From: SIG459 sp045631645 | Lineage (GTDB): Bacteria > Bacillota > Clostridia > Oscillospirales > Oscillospiraceae | Reading direction: 5' to 3' | DNA: 46,659 bases | Assembly (NCBI GenBank): GCA_045631645.1 | Contig: JAZQVC010000042.1 | Span: 1-46,659 of the forward strand | Shown here: positions 23,843 to 32,861 of the stretch, in pieces | How positions within the stretch are numbered: position 1 is the stretch's first letter | Layout of the letters: the number at the start of each line of letters is the position of its first letter | Notes under the pieces: generated by a model | Told to the model about the DNA's origin: nothing | The model's input: only the letters and a program-made list of their open reading frames with translations | The model's database searches: none | Position numbers and translations under genes: made by a program

Positions 23843-25702
23843 TTATGCGCCGTAAAGATCGGCGATAACTTTTTCCATGCTGCCGAGCTTTTCAAGGGTC
23901 TCCTTATAGGGGACACTGTCCATGTCGCAGCCAATAGCATTGAAGAAGTTGTCACCCATTTCTTCAACCTTAACAACAATTCCGGCAAGAGGACCTTCCT
24001 TAAGGGGAGGCACACCGATCATTCTGTCGGAGATGGTGGTGTCCTTGCGGCGGAAGCCTTCACGGAGGTTGAAAGCATGGCGGATCATGAAGGAACGAAT
24101 ACCGGTGCGGTTAAACTCCTCCTGATCAAAGTTAAAGCCGCTTGCAGCATTAAGATAATCAAGGAGCATTCCGGGACGGTATGCCCAGTCGGTGAAAATG
24201 CAGTAGCCGCATGCGCTGCGCATTTCGGTGTCGATGGTACCCTGAACATCTTCAGCAAGTAGGGCAGAGGGGTTATGCTTAAATTCGTCGGGACGTGCGC
24301 CTACAGTGCCGCCGCAGCCACCCTTAACATGACGTCCGGGAGTGGGGTCGAACTTATAGGTTCTTGCAAGAGAAGGACCATAGCGAGCGTCGTGCTGGGG
24401 GATTTCGATATCGCCGGCAACAACAAGGCATTCCTGACCTTTGCCAAAATGTCTTGCTGCATAAGCGGAGCCGTTGGCCAGAATTTCACCAACACCTTCA
24501 CTCTTGCAGATTTTCTCGGTGATTTTGACAATTGCATCGGAGTTACCCCAGTCGAGTTCAATGCCGTCAAGCTCTTCTTTGCTGAGTATTCCCTTATCAT
24601 AGCATTCCATTGCCCATGCAACAGTACCGCCAACAGAAATTGTATCAAAACCATATTCGTTGCAAAGGGTGTTGCAAATGTTAACGCTCATTGCGTTACT
24701 ATTGAGAAGCAGAGAGCCGAATTCACCGGCGGTTTCATACTCGGGACGACCGGCATGAGCTTCATTATAGCCTTCGCGGGTAAGATCGTAGATTGCACCG
24801 CAGCCGACAGAGCAAAGATGGCATGCATATTTTCTGGTCTTGAAACGTTTATCCATCTCCTGAGCACTGGGCTCTTTGGTTACTGCTTCATTGCAGTCAA
24901 AGTGGCTTCCTGCCCAGTTCTTAATACCGATATCGCCGGTGTAGATGGAGGATTCGTATGCGCCGTTAGTTCCCTGATTGCGGAACATATCGCCAACAGG
25001 CTTAACGGGACCGTTCATTTGCCAGTCAACAGCTTCCTTGTTAAGAGCAAGAACGGTGTTCTTATCAAAGGGAACGGTCTTTTCTTTTCCGCATACAACA
25101 ACAGCCTTGAGATTCTTGGATCCCATAACAGCGCCACTGCCGCCGCGTCCGGCTGCTCTATGGCCATCATTCATGACTGCAGCCATATGGTGGAGCTTCT
25201 CACCGCCGATGCTGATAGAAGCAGCGGTGATTTTCTTGCCGAGCTCTTCTTCAACAGCTTTTTCAAACTGAACGGTTGTGGTCTTGTTCCAGTACTTTTC
25301 GGCACTGCGAATTTCAACATTTCCGTCTTCAATGAAGATGTAAACAGGTTTAGCGGCCTTGCCTTTAACAAACACAGCGTCATAACCTGCTTCGCGAAGC
25401 TTAGGTCCGAAGGTGCCGCCGGAGTTAGCATCGTTCCAGCCGTTGGTGACAGGAGACTTACTTACAACGGTATAGCGGCAGGACATAAGGGCACCGGAGC
25501 CGTTAAGAGCACCGCAGACGAAACCGACAATACTGTCCTCAGAAAAAACAGGGGTGTTGGCGGGCATCTCGTCATAAAGTATTTTTGCACCAAGTGCAGC
25601 ACCGCCGGGGAAAGCACGAACGGTTTCTTCGCTAAGAGTGCGTACCTCAGTTTCGCCCGTACTGAGATTAACAAACAATATTTTTCCTATGTAAGGATGC
25701 AT
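23843..25702 (-). CDS. aor: Aldehyde:ferredoxin oxidoreductase family tungsten/molybdenum enzyme
   Basis: A 619-residue AOR family protein. The N-terminal pterin domain has FPGGAALGAKILYDEMP; the [4Fe-4S] cysteines are C294, C297, C301 (ACHLCSVGC) and C501 (or C498). IEIPQHDARYGP carries the conserved pterin/substrate-side residues. AORs oxidise aldehydes to acids and reduce ferredoxin, in the cytoplasm. Linked MoaD and upstream GRE genes suggest oxidation of a GRE product aldehyde. The same fold also serves in benzoyl-CoA reductase BamB, but no Bam partner genes are present. GGAGAT precedes the ATG. Confidence 0.9.
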   Translation of the reverse strand: MHPYIGKILFVNLSTGETEVRTLSEETVRAFPGGAALGAKILYDEMPANTPVFSEDSIVGFVCGALNGSGALMSCRYTVVSKSPVTNGWNDANSGGTFGPKLREAGYDAVFVKGKAAKPVYIFIEDGNVEIRSAEKYWNKTTTVQFEKAVEEELGKKITAASISIGGEKLHHMAAVMNDGHRAAGRGGSGAVMGSKNLKAVVVCGKEKTVPFDKNTVLALNKEAVDWQMNGPVKPVGDMFRNQGTNGAYESSIYTGDIGIKNWAGSHFDCNEAVTKEPSAQEMDKRFKTRKYACHLCSVGCGAIYDLTREGYNEAHAGRPEYETAGEFGSLLLNSNAMSVNICNTLCNEYGFDTISVGGTVAWAMECYDKGILSKEELDGIELDWGNSDAIVKITEKICKSEGVGEILANGSAYAARHFGKGQECLVVAGDIEIPQHDARYGPSLARTYKFDPTPGRHVKGGCGGTVGARPDEFKHNPSALLAEDVQGTIDTEMRSACGYCIFTDWAYRPGMLLDYLNAASGFNFDQEEFNRTGIRSFMIRHAFNLREGFRRKDTTISDRMIGVPPLKEGPLAGIVVKVEEMGDNFFNAIGCDMDSVPYKETLEKLGSMEKVIADLYGA

Positions 25703-25727
25703 ATGTTATCTCCAATCGATGTTTATT

Positions 25728-26687
25728 TTAATGAATCATTGCATTAAGGCCGTAGCTAAGCATGATTTCTTTGAAATGCTCCATCTTTTCGTCGGAGGGA
25801 GGAACTGCTTCTGCCACTGCTTCATCGCTGATTCTAAGGTGCTTGGTAACACCTAAATTATGATAGGGGAGGAGCTGTACTACGGTAACTGCCTCGTTTC
25901 CGAGAGAGGCGCAGAATTCAGCGGTTTTGGTTATGTTTTCGTCGCTATCGTTATAACGGGGAATAACAGGAACACGAATCTGGAATTTGCCACCGGCTGC
26001 AGCAAGCTTTTTCGCATTTTCAAGAATAGGCTCGTTGGGAACGCCGGTTACAAGTCTATGAGCTTCATTGTCCATGTTTTTCAGATCGTAGAGGTACAGG
26101 TCGGTATAGGGGAGTGTCTGCTCCAGTGTTTCCCACTGTGTAAAGCCGGTTGTGTCGAGGGCGGTGTGGAAACCCTCTTCTTTAAGCTGTTTGAGAAGAG
26201 CGAGAGTGAACGCAGGCTGACTCATTGCTTCACCACCGGAGATGGTGACGCCGCCGCCGGAAAATTCAAAGAAGGATTTATCGGCGCGTACTTTCTTCAT
26301 TATCTCTTCAACAGTATACTCCTGACCGCAGATATAGAGTGCGTGGGGGTGGCAAACCTTTGCGCATTCGCCGCAGTTAACGCAAAGCTCTCTCTTAACA
26401 TGAACAAGCTGAATGTTTTCCTGGGTCTGGGAATTCTTGCCTATAGGACCGTATTCAAGTGCATTGTTGGGGCAAGCCTTTATGCACCGTTCCTCGCAAA
26501 CCTCGGTGCCGATGCAACGCATAGAGATCCAGCTGAGCTGAGGTTTGAAGGACTGGGATTCGGGACTGTGGCACCAAGGGCAGCGAAGAGGGCAGCCCTT
26601 GAGAAAAACGGTGGTTCTGATACCGGGGCCATCCTGAACGGAAAAGCCCTGGATATCATAAACCATACCTTTAATTTCCTGAGACAT
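25728..26687 (-). CDS. Glycyl radical enzyme activase (radical SAM)
   Basis: A 319-residue activating enzyme that uses S-adenosylmethionine to put the radical on the GRE glycine. The radical SAM cluster is C32, C36, C39 (GCPLRCPWC). An insert holds two ferredoxin-type clusters (C58, C64, C68, C72 and C102, C105, C108, C112), the layout of activases for non-PFL GREs. GGGVTISGGEAM is the SAM-binding GGE motif. I start at ATG 26687, 8 bases after AAAGGAG; an ATG at 26714 overlaps the preceding GRE stop. It is the only activase for two GREs in the operon. Confidence 0.94.
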   Translation of the reverse strand: MSQEIKGMVYDIQGFSVQDGPGIRTTVFLKGCPLRCPWCHSPESQSFKPQLSWISMRCIGTEVCEERCIKACPNNALEYGPIGKNSQTQENIQLVHVKRELCVNCGECAKVCHPHALYICGQEYTVEEIMKKVRADKSFFEFSGGGVTISGGEAMSQPAFTLALLKQLKEEGFHTALDTTGFTQWETLEQTLPYTDLYLYDLKNMDNEAHRLVTGVPNEPILENAKKLAAAGGKFQIRVPVIPRYNDSDENITKTAEFCASLGNEAVTVVQLLPYHNLGVTKHLRISDEAVAEAVPPSDEKMEHFKEIMLSYGLNAMIH

Positions 26688-26710
26688 TCTATTAATCTCC
26701 TTTCGTGAGA

Positions 26711-29134
26711 TCAAAGGCCCATCTCAGAGCGCTTGATGAGGTCATCCTGGCAATCCTTGAAGACCTCTACGAAGTAAGCAGAGAAGCCAGCAACGCGGAC
26801 AACAAGGTCTTTGTAATCTTCGGGATGCTTCTGCGCATTGCGGAGAGTTTCGGCATCAATAATGTTAAGCTGCATTTCCATACCGCCGCGGGCGAAGTAA
26901 GTCTGCATAACAGCCTTGAGCTTCTGATTGCCCTGAGCGCCCCTGAGAGAAGTGGGATGGAACTTCATATTGAGAAGAGTTCCGTTGCCGAATTCGCTCT
27001 GGTCAAAGTTAAGAACAGAGTTAAGGCTGGCGAGAGGACCGCTCTTATCCATGCCCTGAACAGCAGAAATGCCGTCGGAAAGGGGAGTGCGTGCTTTACG
27101 TCCATCGGGAGTTGCCCAAGTTGCGCGACCCATGATGGTGTTGTGAGTTACGGGATACATACCTGCGCTCCAACGGCCGCGAGGACCGCGTGCGGTGTTT
27201 ACTGCATTGCTATAGGTATGTGCTACGAAGTTAACGAACTGGTCGGCTTCTGCATCGCCGTTGCCGTAATGAGGAACTTCATTGAGAACGATCTGGTGAA
27301 GTTCTTCATAGCCTTCCCAGTTCGCCATGATTGCGTCATAAAGCTCGCGGGTGGTGCAGAGCTTCTTTACGAAGCACATGTAATTAATAATGTTGAGAGA
27401 GTCAGCGGCGTTGCCGAGACCGATGGCGGAGTTGCCGGTGGAGTTGAACTTAGCGCCGCCCCACATAACGTCAAGACCCTTTTCCATGCAGCCTTCATAG
27501 CAGCAGGAGGCAAGGGGCAGGGGAACATGGAACTCGGCAAGAGATTCCCAGATGCACTCGCAGGCTACGTGCCAACGAATGAAATACTCGAGCTGGCTCT
27601 TGAATGCGGCAAGAACCTGGTCCATAGACTCCATCTCATAGAGATAGCCGGTGCGAAGGCCGGTGCCTTCTTTAATCTTACCGTCTCTTCCGGGCATGGG
27701 GTTGGTACCGTTATTGATGGCCTGCATTACGCAGTTAGCAAGGTTTACGTAGGATTCGCAGCCGCTTCCGCCGGGCTGTGCCCATTCTTCACCGCCTACA
27801 GCGGGCTCAACGCAGCCGATAAGGCAGTAGTTGCGTGCGCTTTCCAGGGGAAGGCCGCGCTTCATAAGTGCGGGGATGATAACATCGTCGCTCTCGAAGG
27901 TGGGAACGCCGCCTGCAATTTTGGTGGTTTCAAGGGCAAGCTCCCAAAGTGCTTCGGGAGTTTCCTTGTGGATACGAAGAGCGAGAGGAGGAGTATGCAG
28001 CTTAAGACGAGCGGCAGACTGGAGCATCATATAGGAAACGGGATTGGTTGCATCGTTACCTTCTCTGTCAACACCGCCGAGAGTCATAAGGAAGCCGCTG
28101 GTGTAGCCGGGGTTAGCAATGGTAGCAGGGTCGTAGCGAATCATCTTGTTGGGCTCTGCAACCTTGAGGAAGAAGAGATCCATAAGCTCCTGAGCCTTCT
28201 CGGGGGTGAGACGACCGGAAGCAATATCTGCCTCGTAGTACTTGCCAAGGAACTGGTCAAGACGTCCGAAGCTGATACCATGCTGCTGTGCATCGAGGCA
28301 CATTGCAAGATGATAGAGATAGATGCACTGCATTGCATCGTGGAGATTGCGGCAGGGGTTTTCCATTATCCAGTTGAGGCAGTCGGCCATCTCGAGAAGC
28401 TCGGCCTTGCGCTCGGGGCGCTGCTCAAGCTCTGCAAGGCGTTCGCATTCCTTTGCGTAACGCTTGGTCCAAATGATAATACCGCCTGCAACGATGGAAA
28501 CAGCTCTGTAGAAGTTATAGCTCTTGTTGTTCTTGCCCATGATGCCGCTGAGCTCGAGCTCGCGCATCTTTTCTTCTGCTTCCATCTGGATAGCTTTAAA
28601 GCCAACTTCACAGGCCTTGCCGTAGTTCACGGAGAAATGACCAACGGGCGTGTTGGCATTGCGCTGGAGATAATACATGAGAACGCCGTTGCCTGCCACA
28701 TCGCGGTAGCCTCTGGGAATGTACTCGTCGAAAATGGAGGACATATTGTTCTGAAGCCAGAAATCCTTGACAGAAAGGATATATTCCTTATCTTCGGGAG
28801 CAACGATGTAGGGGTCGGATTCTCTCTTGGCAGGATCGCCGGTTTCCAGCTCTTCAACAAGCCAATGGAAGTTGATTTCGGGGTAGAGGGCACTTGCACG
28901 GTAGGAAGTGCCCTGTTCGCCGACGATGATTTCGTCATCGTTAACAAGAACGGGAAGGTTCTCGAAGAAGTTTCTCAGGTTCTTTGCGCGCTTAAGAATG
29001 CCGGTGAGCTGCATGTTGTTCATATAGAAATCAGTCATCAGCTTGAAGCGTGCAAGGCAAAGCTTGGGGGTGGTGCTGCGATAGCGCTCACGCATTTTCG
29101 CAACACGGGGGGTTATTTCTTTCCATTCAACCAT
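26711..29134 (-). CDS. Glycyl radical enzyme 1 (GCVEP type)
   Basis: An 807-residue GRE. Radical glycine G783 is in RVAGFSAYF near the C-terminus; the thiyl cysteine is C441 in NYCLIGCVEP, with E443 two residues on, the Cys-x-Glu arrangement of eliminating and decarboxylating GREs rather than the Cys-Cys of pyruvate formate-lyase. After it comes AVGGEEWAQPGGSGCESYVN, which lacks the GWHD-type sequence I associate with diol and hydroxyproline dehydratases. Reaction therefore unassigned. ATG 29134 follows GGAG. Twenty bases or fewer separate it from both neighbours. Not PFL, and not clearly CutC, HpdB or IslA. Confidence 0.92.
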   Translation of the reverse strand: MVEWKEITPRVAKMRERYRSTTPKLCLARFKLMTDFYMNNMQLTGILKRAKNLRNFFENLPVLVNDDEIIVGEQGTSYRASALYPEINFHWLVEELETGDPAKRESDPYIVAPEDKEYILSVKDFWLQNNMSSIFDEYIPRGYRDVAGNGVLMYYLQRNANTPVGHFSVNYGKACEVGFKAIQMEAEEKMRELELSGIMGKNNKSYNFYRAVSIVAGGIIIWTKRYAKECERLAELEQRPERKAELLEMADCLNWIMENPCRNLHDAMQCIYLYHLAMCLDAQQHGISFGRLDQFLGKYYEADIASGRLTPEKAQELMDLFFLKVAEPNKMIRYDPATIANPGYTSGFLMTLGGVDREGNDATNPVSYMMLQSAARLKLHTPPLALRIHKETPEALWELALETTKIAGGVPTFESDDVIIPALMKRGLPLESARNYCLIGCVEPAVGGEEWAQPGGSGCESYVNLANCVMQAINNGTNPMPGRDGKIKEGTGLRTGYLYEMESMDQVLAAFKSQLEYFIRWHVACECIWESLAEFHVPLPLASCCYEGCMEKGLDVMWGGAKFNSTGNSAIGLGNAADSLNIINYMCFVKKLCTTRELYDAIMANWEGYEELHQIVLNEVPHYGNGDAEADQFVNFVAHTYSNAVNTARGPRGRWSAGMYPVTHNTIMGRATWATPDGRKARTPLSDGISAVQGMDKSGPLASLNSVLNFDQSEFGNGTLLNMKFHPTSLRGAQGNQKLKAVMQTYFARGGMEMQLNIIDAETLRNAQKHPEDYKDLVVRVAGFSAYFVEVFKDCQDDLIKRSEMGL

Positions 29135-29153
29135 ATTACTTAATCTCCATGAA

Positions 29154-31604
29154 TTAGATCTTGCACTCGTTACGAGCGATAATGTCGTTCTGAAGGTCAA
29201 CGCCCAGCTCAACAAAGTAAGCGGAGTAGCCAGCAATGCGGACTATAAGGTCTCTGTACTGCTCGGGATGTGCCTGAGCTTCCTTAAGAGTCTCGGTATC
29301 AACAACGTTGTACTGAATTTCCATACCGCCCTTGGCGAAGTAGGCCTTTGTTACCTCTCTGAGCTTCTCGATTCCGGAGTCATTGCTGAGAACAGAGGGG
29401 TGCATTCTCAGGTTAACAGCGATACCGCCGAGGAACTTGGTCTGGTCATAGCAGCAGGAGGAAAGGAGAACGGCGAGAGGACCGTTCTTGTCGCGGCTTT
29501 GAGCAGGGGATGCTGCGTCGGCAATGGGTTCGGGATACTTGCGTCCGTCAGGAGTACCCCAGGTGAGACGACCCTGATTGATATGGTCGGATGCACCGTA
29601 AAGACCGGCTTTATAAAGCTTGCAGCGGGAAGTGTACATTTCCTTGCAGATATCGTAATAGATGTCGCAGCACCATTTCATTTCCTCGTCGGCATAGGGA
29701 TCATTGTTGCCGAAGTGGGGAACTTCGGCGAGAATCTGCTGACGGAGCATCTCGTAGCCTTCCCAGTTTGCCATAAAGGCATCATAGAGCTCACGGGTGG
29801 TGCAAAGCTTCTTGTCGAAGCACATGTACTTAATGGTGGCAAGAGAGTCGGCCAGAGTTGCCAGACCGGTTGCGGTTCCACCGAAGGAGTTATACTTTGC
29901 GCCGCCTGCAGTGCAGTCCTTGCCCTGTTCCATGCAGCCCTCAATGGAGAGGGAGAGAACGCTCTCGGGAGCGAAGAAACGAGCGAGGTTCTCAGCATAG
30001 TTCTGGGTGGTGATATACATATTCATAATATGTCTGCCAACGGTAATAATGGCTTCCTTTACCTCTTCAATGGAGTTCATCTCGTAGAGGTAGCCGGTGT
30101 GGACACTGGACTGAACACCGTTAAGGGGGTTCTTGCCGTCGTTGATAGCCATATCAAGAACGCTGCCCCACCAGATTGCGGCATGAGGGGGATGGAGTCC
30201 GTTGGGAGCGGGATAGTCGTTTCCGCAGCCGACGATTTCCTGGCAGCCGATGCAGCCATAATCGCGGGCATCGCGAAGCTCATAACCCATTTCTTTCTGC
30301 ATGCACTCAATGACAACTTCGTCATTGTAATAAAGGGGGAGACCGCCTACAAGGCGAGAAGTTGCGATTGCAAGATCCCAAAGATCGTTGGGAGTGTTCT
30401 TGTTGGTTCTGAAAACAACGGTGGGGTCATGAAGCTTGAGACGGCCGATGGTCTCGAAAACCATATAAGAAACGGGGTTGCTTGCATCTTCGCCGGTGTC
30501 GGGGTCAACGCCGCCAATGGTAACGTTCTGATAGGTGTTACCAACGCCGATGGTATCCTTGATGACGATAGGAGCGCCGGAATAGAAGCAGTTGAGTTTG
30601 AGGAAGAAGGCATCGATGATTTCCTGAGCTTCATCCATGGTAATTGCGCCCTCTTCGAGATCTTTCTTCAGGAAAGGCCATACATACTGGTCAAAGCGAC
30701 CGATGGAGGGGCTGGGAGTACGGTCATAAATCTGGATCATGACCTGATACATCATGATTCCCTGAACTGCCTCGCGGAAGTTACGAGCGGGGTTTTCAGA
30801 GAGCCAGAGAAGGCCTTCAGCCATCTTTTCAAGCTCGGCCTTGCGCTTTTCATCTTTTGCTTCGGCAGCCTTTTCGAGGCACTTTTCGCCGTAGCGGCGA
30901 ACAAGGGTCATAGCACCGTCGCAAGTGATAACAGCGGCTTTGTAGAAGATATACTTGTCCATATCTTCGCCCATTGCACGGAACTTGTGCTCATTTATCC
31001 AATCCTGAGCCTGCTTGCGAAGTGCTGCATAGCCGGTGGTGATAATCTTATTGTAGCCTGCAATAAGGTGGCCTGCGGGAAGGCCGATAAGGCTCTGTCC
31101 GCCGTGTTTATAGTTACTGACATTGAGGTCGCGAAGTTCTTCGAAGCATTCAGGCTGCCATGCATCGGCCATGGTGCCGATTTTGCGATTGAGCCAATAA
31201 TCCTTAACGGACTTCATGTATTCGTAATCCTGGGGAGCGATGCAATAAGGAATATCCTCTTCCTCGGGATTGTGGTAGAGTCCGTCTTCACGCATAGTCC
31301 AGATGCCGGCATCAACTGCATCAACAACCCAATCGGTGCCGCTCCACTCGGGATAAGAGGCGCTGCTGAAAAGTTCGGGTCCCTTGTTGCCGACGATGAT
31401 TTCGTCGTCGGCAACCAGAACGGTCATCTGTTCGCAGAGGTCCTTAAAGAAAAGAGGACGTCTGATAGCGGGCATAATATGCTCATTTTTCTTGGTGCTT
31501 TCGGTTATAATGCGAAGACGCTCGGAATCGTACTTCAGAACGCGATCGCGAATGCGATTTCTCATGCGGAGAATTCGCTCAGTTGCGGGTTTAAACTGAT
31601 ACAT
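29154..31604 (-). CDS. Glycyl radical enzyme 2 (GCQE type)
   Basis: An 816-residue GRE, clearly diverged from the next gene but sharing blocks such as CTTRELYDA and MANWEGYE. Radical glycine G792 (RIAGYSAYF). The active-site loop is DYGCIGCQEIVGC: thiyl C454, Q455, E456, with extra cysteines at 451 and 460. Gln in place of the usual Val between Cys and Glu, and the following GNDYPAPNG, set it apart from the characterised GREs I know. Catalytic residues are intact, so it should be an active enzyme, not a spare subunit. ATG follows AGGAGG. Substrate unknown. Confidence 0.92.
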   Translation of the reverse strand: MYQFKPATERILRMRNRIRDRVLKYDSERLRIITESTKKNEHIMPAIRRPLFFKDLCEQMTVLVADDEIIVGNKGPELFSSASYPEWSGTDWVVDAVDAGIWTMREDGLYHNPEEEDIPYCIAPQDYEYMKSVKDYWLNRKIGTMADAWQPECFEELRDLNVSNYKHGGQSLIGLPAGHLIAGYNKIITTGYAALRKQAQDWINEHKFRAMGEDMDKYIFYKAAVITCDGAMTLVRRYGEKCLEKAAEAKDEKRKAELEKMAEGLLWLSENPARNFREAVQGIMMYQVMIQIYDRTPSPSIGRFDQYVWPFLKKDLEEGAITMDEAQEIIDAFFLKLNCFYSGAPIVIKDTIGVGNTYQNVTIGGVDPDTGEDASNPVSYMVFETIGRLKLHDPTVVFRTNKNTPNDLWDLAIATSRLVGGLPLYYNDEVVIECMQKEMGYELRDARDYGCIGCQEIVGCGNDYPAPNGLHPPHAAIWWGSVLDMAINDGKNPLNGVQSSVHTGYLYEMNSIEEVKEAIITVGRHIMNMYITTQNYAENLARFFAPESVLSLSIEGCMEQGKDCTAGGAKYNSFGGTATGLATLADSLATIKYMCFDKKLCTTRELYDAFMANWEGYEMLRQQILAEVPHFGNNDPYADEEMKWCCDIYYDICKEMYTSRCKLYKAGLYGASDHINQGRLTWGTPDGRKYPEPIADAASPAQSRDKNGPLAVLLSSCCYDQTKFLGGIAVNLRMHPSVLSNDSGIEKLREVTKAYFAKGGMEIQYNVVDTETLKEAQAHPEQYRDLIVRIAGYSAYFVELGVDLQNDIIARNECKI

Positions 31605-31631
31605 AATTTCCTCCTAATTACATATGAAGAA

Positions 31632-32660
31632 TCAAAGGTTTTTGTAAACTTCAAGGCTGTAGTTGAAGAGTTCATCTTCGAATGCGTAGTAGATCTCAGG
31701 GCGGGAGCCGATGAGCTTGCATACAGCACCGCTGCCTTCGCAGGTATGAGCACCGTATTTATCAACGATGCTTCTAGCATATTCTCTTGCCTGCTCGGGA
31801 GTGGTATCGGGGTTGTACATAATGTAAGGATCGGGGGGATAGATGGGGGTGGTCTTGCTGCCGTACTTATCAAGGATCATACGGATGTCATTGATGGACT
31901 GGATCTCAAGAAGGTCAGCCTTAAGGTCGTTGACTATGTAGGGGAGCCATGCCTCCATGAAGCCGCAGCAATGGATCATATAGTGGCAGCCCTTGGAGCG
32001 GACAGCCTCGGAAAGCTCAACAGCGGAGTCAAGAAGAGTGTTCTCGAAGGTTTCGGTAGAGAAGAAAGGTGCGCGTGCGTTGGACCAGTCATCGTAGTTG
32101 CCGAACATGTCGGGCTTCCATACATCAAACATGTACTTGACGGCTTCTATTTTGTATCTGTCCAATGCCTGGAAGAAGTCTCTGCAGTCATCAGGCTCGA
32201 GAAGAATGTCGCAAAGGGCGTTTTCAAAGCCTTCGGACATATGAAGACGCTCAAAAGTACCGTTGCCAAGATGACCCATCTGGACTTTGTCGGGATCTCT
32301 TACGAACTTATCAAGACCCATTTTCCAGTCAACCTTGCTCAGGTCAGGGAAAATGAACTTTTCTCTCCATTCGCCGATTTCTTCAAAAACGTTACCCATA
32401 GGGGTGGGTCCGGACTGTGCTTCTTCGTACTTATAGAGAGTACCGAACCAGTCATAGCTATCGTCCTTGATCATGAAGTCGGGAGCATCCTTATATGCGG
32501 GAGGAACAACAAACTGCATAGCAAAGGTGTTGTTGGGCATCCACATAGGCTTTTCATGACGAAGAGCGCGAAGGAAGTTTTCTCTGGGGGAGATGGGATA
32601 CTTTCTTTCGGGAGCGGGCATTCTGGGGGGGAGTACGGGAATGGTAAACAGATTGGACAT
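31632..32660 (-). CDS. URO-D superfamily protein
   Basis: A 342-residue protein of the uroporphyrinogen decarboxylase fold (SPRENFLRALRHEKPMWMPN start; a YMIHCCGFMEAWLP segment; LLEIQSINDI; a late GAHTCEGSG segment). The superfamily includes haem decarboxylases and methyl-corrinoid methyltransferases such as MtaA and CmuA. No corrinoid protein or haem gene is nearby, so neither role is supported. First gene of the GRE operon, 27 bases before GRE2. ATG 32660 has GAGGTG 6 bases upstream; a GTG at 32669 is possible. The role is open: a decarboxylase or methyl-transfer step on the GRE substrate would be guesses. Confidence 0.82.
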   Translation of the reverse strand: MSNLFTIPVLPPRMPAPERKYPISPRENFLRALRHEKPMWMPNNTFAMQFVVPPAYKDAPDFMIKDDSYDWFGTLYKYEEAQSGPTPMGNVFEEIGEWREKFIFPDLSKVDWKMGLDKFVRDPDKVQMGHLGNGTFERLHMSEGFENALCDILLEPDDCRDFFQALDRYKIEAVKYMFDVWKPDMFGNYDDWSNARAPFFSTETFENTLLDSAVELSEAVRSKGCHYMIHCCGFMEAWLPYIVNDLKADLLEIQSINDIRMILDKYGSKTTPIYPPDPYIMYNPDTTPEQAREYARSIVDKYGAHTCEGSGAVCKLIGSRPEIYYAFEDELFNYSLEVYKNL

Positions 32661-32698
32661 TATTATCACCTCATAAATGATTTCTTTCTTTTGCCGAG

Positions 32699-32725
32699 GG
32701 GAGAGAGGCAGAGCGATTCTCTCCC
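32699..32725 (-). other. Leader hairpin before the URO-D/GRE operon
   Basis: gggagaga (32725-32718 on the minus strand) pairs with tctctccc (32706-32699), 8 pairs with an 11-base loop, in the 5' leader about 40 bases before the start codon. No T run follows. Possible mRNA stabiliser or regulatory structure. Confidence 0.4.
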
Positions 32726-32752
32726 TATTCTTCCAATATTAGATTATCACAC

Positions 32753-32775
32753 TGTATATATTATTTAAATATACA
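32753..32775. promoter_or_regulatory. Inverted repeat in the GRE operon/MocR divergent region
   Basis: TGTATAT (32753-32759) and ATATACA (32769-32775) are perfect inverted arms 9 bases apart. They fall where the -10 of the minus-strand operon should be (TTGTTC upstream, TATATT or TATTTA inside the repeat). A candidate operator for the adjacent regulator. Confidence 0.4.
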
Positions 32776-32801
32776 CTTATCTCGTTCAGAACAAATAACT
32801 G

Positions 32802-32830
32802 TTGCCTTTTGGGTTACAGTTTGCTATTAT
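32802..32830 (+). promoter_or_regulatory. Promoter of the MocR-type regulator
   Basis: TTGCCT (32802-32807), 17-base spacer, TATTAT (32825-32830), about 32 bases before the ATG. Confidence 0.55.
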
Positions 32831-32861
32831 TTGAAAAACAAACATTTTATGAGGGATAAAA

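Noticed and set aside
23843..25702. AOR family gene as benzoyl-CoA reductase subunit BamB
   Set aside because: No BamC-like or other Bam subunit genes are near; linkage to GREs and a MoaD-like gene fits an aldehyde oxidoreductase better.
25728..26714. ATG at 26714 as start of the GRE activase
   Set aside because: It overlaps the stop of the preceding GRE and has no ribosome site at good spacing; ATG 26687 has AAAGGAG 8 bases upstream and matches the family start.
26711..29236. Upstream start at 29236 for GRE1
   Set aside because: It would extend 34 residues into the end of GRE2 with no GRE homology; ATG 29134 has a proper ribosome site.
26705..32768. Long plus-strand open frames opposite the two GREs and the URO-D gene
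   Set aside because: No family motif and no ribosome sites in sensible places; the minus strand encodes full-length GREs with radical and active-site motifs.
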